From: Streptomyces katrae
Lineage (GTDB): Bacteria; Actinomycetota; Actinomycetes; Streptomycetales; Streptomycetaceae
Direction of reading: 5' to 3'
DNA: 64,000 bases
Assembly (NCBI RefSeq): GCF_002028425.1
Contig: NZ_CP020042.1
Coordinates: 2,542,001 to 2,606,000, forward strand
Positions within the stretch are counted from its first letter, which is position 1, and each line of letters opens with the position of its first letter. Made by a program: the position numbers and the translations under genes. This document shows positions 59,416 through 64,000 of the stretch, in pieces. The notes under the pieces are model-generated. The model did no database searches. It had not been told where the DNA came from and saw only the letters and a list, made by a program, of their open reading frames with translations.

Positions 59416-60811
59416 CTGCACGGACCGCCTGTGCCGCGCCGGCGCCGGCTGCCGCCCCGGGGGTGGTGCGGAACCGGTTGATGGCGTCCAGATGACGTTC
59501 GCGCAGCTCGTGGTCGCGTACGCCGAGACCCTCGACCGGGGCGAGGCACAGCACACCGACCTTGCCGTCGTGCCGGTTGCGGTGGACCTCGGCCGCGGCA
59601 AGACCGGCCTCGTGCAGCGGGAAGACCGCGGACAGGGTCGGGTGCACCAGCCCCTTGGTGATGAGGCGGTTGGCGGCCCATGCCTCACGGTAGTTGGCGA
59701 AGTGGCTTCCGACGATCCGCTTCAGGTGCATCCACAGATAGCGGTTGTCGTACTCGTGGCGGTAGCCGGAAGTGGAAGCACAGGTGACCACCGTTCCGCC
59801 GCGGCGGGCGACGAACACGCTGGCTCCGAAGGTCTCCCGCCCCGGGTGCTCCACGACGATGTCGGGGTCCTCACCGCCGGTCAGCTCGCGCAGGTGCGCA
59901 CCGAACCTCTTCCACTCCCGCACGTCCGGGGTGTCTTCGTCCTTCCAGAAGCGGTAGCCCTCTTCGGCCCGGTTGATCACTGCCTCCGCGCCCATGGACC
60001 GCACCAGCTGCGCTTTGCGTTCGCTGGACACCACGCACACGGGCTGGGCCCCGCCGTTGAGGGCGAGCTGGGTGGCGTAGGAGCCGAGGCCGCCGGCCGC
60101 ACCCCAGATCAGGACGGTGTCACCCTGCTTCATCTGAGCGCCGTTGCGGGAGACCAGCTGCCGGTACGCGGTCGAGTTCACCAGCCCGGAGCACGCCGAC
60201 TCCTCCCAGGTCAGGTGCTCCGGCTTGGGCATCAACTGGTTGGCCTTCACGAGGGCGAGCTCCGCCAGACCGCCGAAGTTCGTCTCGTAGCCCCAGATGC
60301 GCTGGCCGGGGTCAAGCATCGTGTCGTCGTGCCCGTCCGGGGACTCCAGTTCGACGGACAGGCAGTGCGCCACCACCCGGTCTCCGGGCCGCCAGTGGTC
60401 CACCCCCGGCCCGGCCCTCAGGACGACGCCGGCCAGGTCGGAGCCCACCACGTGGTACGGGAGATCGTGCCGCGCCGCCATCGCCCCGGTACGCCCGTAG
60501 CGTTCGAGGAAGGCGAAGGTCGGCAGCGGCTCGAAGATCGAGCTCCACACGGTGTTGTAGTTGACGGCGCTGGCCATGACCGCGACCAGTACCTCTCCGG
60601 GTCCTGGCTGCGGCGTGGGCACCTCGAGCGGACGCAAAGACTTGGCGGGGTCCTTGTCCGCGCCTGCGAGCCCGTCGAACATCCCGGCCTCGTCCTTGAG
60701 CAGCACGCTTCCCGTGTAGCTGTCCGGAACGGGAAGCGCGGCGAAGGCCGCGGACTCCGGCCCCCCGTCCTCGGCATCCGTGGCCCGGATAGCGCTGATG
60801 ATCTCTTCCAT
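59408..60811 (-). CDS. ccr: Crotonyl-CoA carboxylase/reductase (canonical)
   Basis: 467 aa from ATG 60811 (MEEIISAIRAT), which follows GAGAGG; a GTG 36 bases further upstream is less likely. It has the full CCR set: SAVNYNTVWSSIFEPLPTFA, the canonical RIWGYETNFGGLAE, VLIWGAAGGLGSYATQLALN, VVEHPGRETFG and LKRIVGSHFANYREA. It should make ethylmalonyl-CoA from crotonyl-CoA, matching the VAGH acyltransferase of module 3. First gene of an operon with the type II thioesterase and PPTase. Confidence 0.93.
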   Translation of the reverse strand: MEEIISAIRATDAEDGGPESAAFAALPVPDSYTGSVLLKDEAGMFDGLAGADKDPAKSLRPLEVPTPQPGPGEVLVAVMASAVNYNTVWSSIFEPLPTFAFLERYGRTGAMAARHDLPYHVVGSDLAGVVLRAGPGVDHWRPGDRVVAHCLSVELESPDGHDDTMLDPGQRIWGYETNFGGLAELALVKANQLMPKPEHLTWEESACSGLVNSTAYRQLVSRNGAQMKQGDTVLIWGAAGGLGSYATQLALNGGAQPVCVVSSERKAQLVRSMGAEAVINRAEEGYRFWKDEDTPDVREWKRFGAHLRELTGGEDPDIVVEHPGRETFGASVFVARRGGTVVTCASTSGYRHEYDNRYLWMHLKRIVGSHFANYREAWAANRLITKGLVHPTLSAVFPLHEAGLAAAEVHRNRHDGKVGVLCLAPVEGLGVRDHELRERHLDAINRFRTTPGAAAGAGAAQAVRADG

Positions 60812-60930
60812 GGGGGCCTCTCTGCGATCCGGACGCGTCGGCCGCAACCTACTGACCCCACCCGGACCCCGTTAACCCCTACCGGCGCGACCCCCTACCC
60901 CCTCCGGCGACCCCCTATTCCGCTGCCGCC
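60812..60930. promoter_or_regulatory. CCR operon upstream region with CCCCTA box cluster
   Basis: Three CCCCTA boxes lie at 60876-60881, 60892-60897 and 60912-60917; the first continues as CCCCTACCGGCG and the third as CCCCTATTCCG. They resemble the twin CCCCTAGCCGG boxes at 46933-46978. A shared regulator of the two regions is plausible. The segment also contains the 3' end of a possible mini-gene (60915-61058). Confidence 0.45.
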
Positions 60931-61058
60931 TCCGCCGCGCCGTGGCGTGCCTCATACCCCGACCGGCACCCCGGCACGCAGAAGTGCCCCGGCTCCAGGA
61001 GTACTGGGGCGGGGCACTGATGACGCCGACGGCACCAGCCGCAACGTTTCTGCGGCAC
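60915..61058 (-). CDS. Possible 47-aa zinc-ribbon mini-protein (CGWCRRR)
   Basis: The minus-strand frame from GTG 61058 reads VPQKRCGWCRRRHQCPA, then a second half with HFCVPGCRSGYEARHGA. The pairs CGWC and CVPGC would make a treble-clef or ribbon site; CGWCRR...CRxGYEAR motifs are common in small actinobacterial proteins. The frame is also open further upstream, so the start is uncertain. An almost identical 80-bp copy at 62711-62791 has lost the frame. It may be a genuine small gene or only a repeat-borne remnant. Confidence 0.35.
   Translation of the reverse strand: MPQKRCGWCRRRHQCPAPVLLEPGHFCVPGCRSGYEARHGAAEAAAE
60976..61058. repeat. Direct repeat copy 1 (about 83 bp)
   Basis: The sequence from ACGCAGAAGTGCCCCGGC to AACGTTTCTGCGGCAC recurs in the same orientation at 62711-62791 with only two single-base deletions and one substitution. 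Weaker similarity extends about 40 bases to the left. The two copies flank the regulator/peptide cassette. Confidence 0.9.
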
Positions 61059-61168
61059 GGGCCCAGCACCGGCAGCGGCATCAGCGGCCCGGTCAGGAAG
61101 GGGGACTCCGGCTCCGGCAGCTGGAACTGTTCCGCAGCGACCTCGCCTGACCCCCTCCGGGGCCGGTC

Positions 61169-62155
61169 TCAGAGCCACCCCCGCTGGGCGGCCCGGAGGC
61201 CGGCCTCGAAGCGGCTGGCGGCGTTGAGGCGCTCCATCAGCCCCGACATCTGGCGGCGGACGGTGCGCAGGGAGACGCCGAGCCGCTTGCCGGCGGCCTC
61301 GTCGGTCAGCCCGGAGGCCAGCAGCTTGAGGAGCTCCCGTTCGCCGGCGGTGATCCCGGCGTCCGGGGCCTGCTCGCGGGCGGCGCCCAGCGGGACGGCG
61401 GTCTCCCAGGTCTGCTCGAAGAGGGTGACGAGGGGCGCGACGATGCCGGGGGCGGTGGTGCACAGCGCGCCCAGCCGGGAGTTGGCGGGGTCGATGGGGA
61501 CCACGGCGGTCTTCCGGTCGAAGATCACCAGGCGGGGCGGCAGGACCGGGCTGGTGCGGACCTGGCCGCCCCGGTCGGTGGTCCACTGGGCGTAGGCGAG
61601 GGTGGCCTGGTCGTTGCGGGCGCTGTCCTGGTAGACGGCCCGCATCTGGATGCCGCGGGCCAGGGCCTGCTCGTCCAGCGGCTTCGAGGCGTCCAGGCTG
61701 GCCTGGGACTGGGCACCGCCCGGCATGATCGACAGGCATTCCGAGGTGAGCTCCCGGCCGAGCACCTCCAGCCGGGACTGGATGGCGTCCAGCCCCACCA
61801 GCCGCTCGGCGCCGTCGGTCTCGGTGTTGGGCCGCAGCCCCGCGAACTCGGCGACGGCGCGGGCCGCGGCCGCCTTGCTGAGCGCCAGCTCCTGCTGGCG
61901 GCGGAGCAGGTCCTCCTCCTGGCGGCGCAGGATCTGCTCCAGCCCCGCCTCGGGGCTGACGGCGCGCAGCCCGCCGGTGTTCTCCCGGGACGGGGTGAGC
62001 AGTTCGAGGTCGACGAGCCGGTCGAGCCCGTCGCGCACCTGAGCCTCGGTCATACCGAGCCGGACGCACAGATCGGCCACTCCCCCGGCCGGGTCCGCGA
62101 GCATCCCCCGGTAAACGGCCTCCACGTGCGTGTCCAGCCCCAGCGCTTCCAGCAT
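61169..62155 (-). CDS. TrmB-like/LuxR-type helix-turn-helix regulator
   Basis: A 328-aa protein. Residues 1-65 form an N-terminal winged helix (LEALGLDTHVEAVYRGMLAD, LCVRLGMTEAQVRDGLDRLV). A helical linker (LEQILRRQEEDLLRRQQELA) leads into a PLD-like/TrmB-type sensor region (about 110-240). The C-terminus is a LuxR HTH (ERELLKLLASGLTDEAAGKR, then LGVSLRTVRRQMSGLMERLN). ATG 62155 has a G-run upstream; a longer open frame beyond it is antisense shadow. It is divergent from the VISWD peptide gene, with 274 bases between, and probably controls or senses that peptide. Confidence 0.85.
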   Translation of the reverse strand: MLEALGLDTHVEAVYRGMLADPAGGVADLCVRLGMTEAQVRDGLDRLVDLELLTPSRENTGGLRAVSPEAGLEQILRRQEEDLLRRQQELALSKAAAARAVAEFAGLRPNTETDGAERLVGLDAIQSRLEVLGRELTSECLSIMPGGAQSQASLDASKPLDEQALARGIQMRAVYQDSARNDQATLAYAQWTTDRGGQVRTSPVLPPRLVIFDRKTAVVPIDPANSRLGALCTTAPGIVAPLVTLFEQTWETAVPLGAAREQAPDAGITAGERELLKLLASGLTDEAAGKRLGVSLRTVRRQMSGLMERLNAASRFEAGLRAAQRGWL

Positions 62156-62429
62156 CCGTGCCCCCCGGCTCCGATCCGTACCGCAGGACGACCGTCCGAC
62201 GGCTCGACCGATCCTAAAGGTGTGCAGGTCAAAGGCCCCAGGCGGCACCATGGTGTCAGTCACCTTGGTGCCACCCCGGACCCCTTCTGCGAGAGCTTCC
62301 GGGCCAGCAGGATGGTGTTCACCGGGACGGCGGGGCACGGAGCCCCACCCCAGGCCAGGGCCGAAAGGCCGGACCGGTGCAGCGCGCCGACCACTGTTCC
62401 AGCCAGCCGTTCTCGTACCGGGGGATCTC
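62156..62429. promoter_or_regulatory. Divergent region between LuxR-type regulator and VISWD peptide gene
   Basis: 274 bases with no credible gene. The patch 62210-62260 is less GC-rich (CTAAAGGTGTGCAGGTCAAA) and may hold the regulator promoter. GGGGGA lies five bases before the peptide ATG. No strong dyad was recognised. Confidence 0.35.
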
Positions 62430-62630
62430 ATGTCTCGCACCGCCCGCCTCGTCACCACCGCCGCCCTCACCGCCCTCCTCTCCGCCGCCGTGACCACCAC
62501 GGCCACCGCCACGGAGCAGGGCCCGGGCGTCATCAGCTGGGACTCCGTGCGCGCCTCGGCCCCGGCCACGGCGAAGGTCATCAGCTGGGACTCGGCGCCC
62601 CTGGACAAGAAGGTCATCAGCTGGGACTGA
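62430..62630 (+). CDS. Small secreted peptide precursor with three VISWD repeats
   Basis: A 66-aa protein. A Sec signal (MSRTARLVTTAALTALLSAA) likely ends near TTTATA (about residue 28), leaving a 38-residue mature part: TEQGPGVISWDS, then TAKVISWDS, then KKVISWD at the very C-terminus. There are no Cys, no lipobox and no membrane anchor after the signal. The regular VISWD spacing and the divergent LuxR-type regulator suggest a processed signalling peptide or a regulator ligand, which is inference. ATG 62430 follows GGGGGA, and a strong terminator lies 23 bases after the stop. Confidence 0.8.
   Translation: MSRTARLVTTAALTALLSAAVTTTATATEQGPGVISWDSVRASAPATAKVISWDSAPLDKKVISWD
62529..62630 (+). 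repeat. Three copies of a 16-nt coding repeat (VISWD units)
   Basis: GTCATCAGCTGGGACT occurs at 62529-62544, 62577-62592 and 62613-62628 in the same frame, with start-to-start spacing of 48 and 36 bases. Identity at every codon position, although valine, isoleucine and serine have alternative codons, points to recent duplication or selection on the DNA. Confidence 0.95.
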
Positions 62631-62652
62631 CCTCCGTCCCCTCTCCGGCATC

Positions 62653-62680
62653 CGAAGGCGGCCCCCCGGGGCCGCCTTCG
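62653..62680. terminator. Perfect 13-bp hairpin terminator
   Basis: The arms CGAAGGCGGCCCC (62653-62665) and GGGGCCGCCTTCG (62668-62680) with a CC loop follow the VISWD peptide gene. Confidence 0.88.
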
Positions 62681-62710
62681 CCGCGTTGTGGCGCGCCCCA
62701 CACCCCCGGA

Positions 62711-62791
62711 ACGCAGAAGTGCCCCGGCCCAGGAGTACTGGGCGGGGCACTGATGACGCCGACGGCACCAGCCGCAACGTTTCTGCGACAC
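62711..62791 (-). pseudogene. Direct repeat copy 2; frameshifted CGWCRRR mini-gene remnant
   Basis: This 81-bp segment is a nearly exact copy of 60976-61058. The minus strand still reads SQKRCGWCRRRHQCPA, but two one-base deletions shift the rest out of frame (AQYSWAGALLR), losing the second cysteine pair. It lies between the peptide terminator and the tRNA fragment. Confidence 0.75.
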
Positions 62792-62799
62792 AGGCCTCG

Positions 62800-62847
62800 T
62801 GGTGGGGCGGGTGGGACTCGAACCCACGGCCGACGGATTATGAGTCC
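62800..62847 (-). other. 3'-half tRNA fragment with CAT anticodon; probable att site
   Basis: The minus strand reads GGACTCATAATCC (anticodon arm, CAT), then CGTGGGTTCGAGTCCCAC (T arm), then CCGCCCCACCA (acceptor strand and CCA). Upstream there is no D arm and no matching GGGGCGG 5' strand, so this is not a whole tRNA. A 3'-end tRNA copy is the classic product of integration by a tyrosine-recombinase element. Because the fragment faces left, the element should lie to its right and the intact tRNA beyond the window. Confidence 0.7.
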
Positions 62848-63266
62848 TCTCGGGATCTTGGCGGCCCTTGCGCACCAGTGCGAATTCTTGACGTTTCCCC
62901 AGGTCAGACGACGTGCGGTGCGATTGACCGCTTCGGCCTTTGCCTGTCTGTTCCTGCCCTTGTGTCCCCTTGGCGTCCCCTTACGGTCCTCGCGCGGCCG
63001 CCCAGGCCGCCGAAGTTCGGGTAGTCCGCGGTCAGGGGCAGGCCCCAAACTCCCGAGCAGCGGATTCCGCTTCCAACGCGAAGAGGCTCCACCCCCGCAC
63101 TTTCGGGGTGGAGCCTCAAGGCCTGCTCGGCCTCCCGTTGCAGTCAGGACATCCCGGGGACCACTGACGCGCGGCGAACCCTGTGCACCCCCTTGCCGCG
63201 CTGTCGCGAACGGCTATTCGAAAGCCCTCGAGCGGCGCGAGCTGTAGGTGAGCGAGCCTCAGCTAC
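62848..63266. other. Gene-free stretch next to the putative att site
   Basis: About 420 bases with no convincing gene. GC is lower than the chromosome to the left. The only clear structure is the hairpin at 63083-63117. Confidence 0.5.
63083..63117. terminator. Perfect 13-bp stem-loop
   Basis: The arms GAGGCTCCACCCC (63083-63095) and GGGGTGGAGCCTC (63105-63117) enclose a nine-base loop. It lies downstream of the minus-strand gene that ends at 63267 and is probably its terminator. Confidence 0.75.
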
Positions 63267-64000
63267 CTAAAAATCGTCCTGCTCTGTTCGCGAACTTGAA
63301 CCAGGCACCTGCGATGCCTTGCCCAGCATGCCCTGCGTCTCCCCAGTGGCGGCCGAAATCGTGATCTGCAAGCCAACCATCTGAAGATCGTTCTGACTCG
63401 ACTTCGCGGGGTCGACGAGCGACGCCACTTCACGCAACAGGTGCCAGACCTGCTCCCGCTTCGCAGGGTCGGTCACCGACGAAAGAGGGATGCTGATGAC
63501 CGTGGTTTCGAACGACGGCTCGGTCACCCGGCCCGCCTGAACCGGAACAGTGACGGCAGGGCTTCCAGGGGCCGGCGAACCGCACTCACTAATTCGCTCG
63601 GGGGCCGCCGCGGAAGCAGCAGGACTACGAACAGTGTCAGCTTGCTCCCCGTTCCGTTGCTCCGGCGGTGCCAGGAGCAGCCGCGGCCGAAGCTGCTGCT
63701 GCAGAGTTGCAGATTGGATCTGCGCCGCGGTCGCAGGCCGAATCTCTACGCCGTCGCTGTCCGTGAGCATCCATTCATCGGAGGTGGCCAGCTTGAACAG
63801 CGCCAGACGCATCTCCTCGTCGGTTTGGATCAGCGGCCAAGTCGGATCGCTGTATGGGTGCGCGAACAGTTCCTTCGGGGTCAGGTCCCGCCCATACTGA
63901 CCCGACGTAATGAGCTGCGCCACATACTCGGCAGAGAGCTGGTTCGTCTGTACAGCCCGGCCGTCGGCTACCAGGGCAGCCCATACGTGACGGCCAGAGA
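63267..64000 (-). CDS. Hypothetical protein, N-terminus beyond the window
   Basis: The frame is open from the right edge (reading SGRHVWAALVADGRAVQTNQ) to a stop at 63267, about 243 residues visible. A GTG at 63923 is an internal candidate start, but coding-like sequence continues upstream of it, so the gene is probably partial. There is no motif that I recognise; a stretch with QYGRDLTPKELFAHPYSD is the most distinctive. GC and codon bias are noticeably weaker than in the chromosomal genes to the left, as expected for a recently acquired element. Confidence 0.6.
   Translation of the reverse strand, partial: SGRHVWAALVADGRAVQTNQLSAEYVAQLITSGQYGRDLTPKELFAHPYSDPTWPLIQTDEEMRLALFKLATSDEWMLTDSDGVEIRPATAAQIQSATLQQQLRPRLLLAPPEQRNGEQADTVRSPAASAAAPERISECGSPAPGSPAVTVPVQAGRVTEPSFETTVISIPLSSVTDPAKREQVWHLLREVASLVDPAKSSQNDLQMVGLQITISAATGETQGMLGKASQVPGSSSRTEQDDF

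Noticed and set aside
62800..62847. Intact tRNA gene
   Set aside because: There is no D arm and no 5' acceptor strand; only the 3' half is present.
62617..63048. Open frame reading through the tRNA fragment
   Set aside because: It contains the VRVPPAPP pattern obtained when tRNA-derived sequence is translated, so it is an artefact of the fragment.

Overview
The window looks like a Streptomyces chromosome or a close relative. GC is very high, codon bias is strong, GTG starts and overlapping stop/start junctions are common, and there are Streptomyces-type genes such as an Mbl/MreB-like protein, a zinc-ribbon membrane protein of the SCO2400 type and a carboxylate-amine ligase.

Left third (1-19.8 kb): ordinary chromosome. 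It holds a TetR tail, an LtrA-family membrane protein, a nitrilase-fold amidohydrolase, a Tat-exported esterase, a divergent HxlR regulator/imine-reductase-like pair, an EI24 membrane protein, Ohr, a MarR-controlled enoyl/quinone reductase, a secreted lipase, an actin-like Mbl coupled to a degenerate GAF histidine kinase, a fused carboxyltransferase, an MFS transporter and a GCS2 ligase. Between 13.3 and 15.2 kb lies a large imperfect inverted repeat (arms of about 480 and 580 bp) enclosing a flavoprotein gene with a damaged 5' end.

Middle (19.8-60.9 kb): a hybrid type I PKS-NRPS gene cluster. The synthase is three translationally coupled genes reading leftwards from 46.9 kb. They encode a loading KSQ-AT-ACP; module 1 KS-AT-DH-ER-KR-ACP; module 2 KS-AT-DH-ACP; module 3 KS-AT-ACP; and module 4 KS-AT-DH-ACP joined to Cy-A(Cys)-PCP-TE. 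Only module 1 has a ketoreductase, so the predicted product is a chain with up to three unreduced ketones ending in a cysteine-derived thiazoline. A coupled LLM flavin oxidoreductase and flavin reductase follow. Reading rightwards, a crotonyl-CoA carboxylase/reductase, a KAS III and a 3-hydroxyacyl-CoA dehydrogenase form an alkylmalonyl-CoA supply cassette. It fits the VAGH-type acyltransferase of module 3. Further right are a MarR repressor, a large LAL (LuxR) activator, a P450 with its 3Fe-4S ferredoxin, a cupin, a 14-TM drug exporter, and an operon of a second CCR, a type II thioesterase and a phosphopantetheinyl transferase. I do not recognise this cluster as a known compound.

Right end (60.9-64 kb): a small regulatory cassette (TrmB/LuxR-type regulator divergent from a 66-aa secreted peptide carrying three VISWD repeats) sits between two nearly identical 80-bp direct repeats. 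Next comes a 3'-half tRNA fragment that looks like an attachment site, and then sequence of lower GC that probably belongs to an integrated element running off the window.
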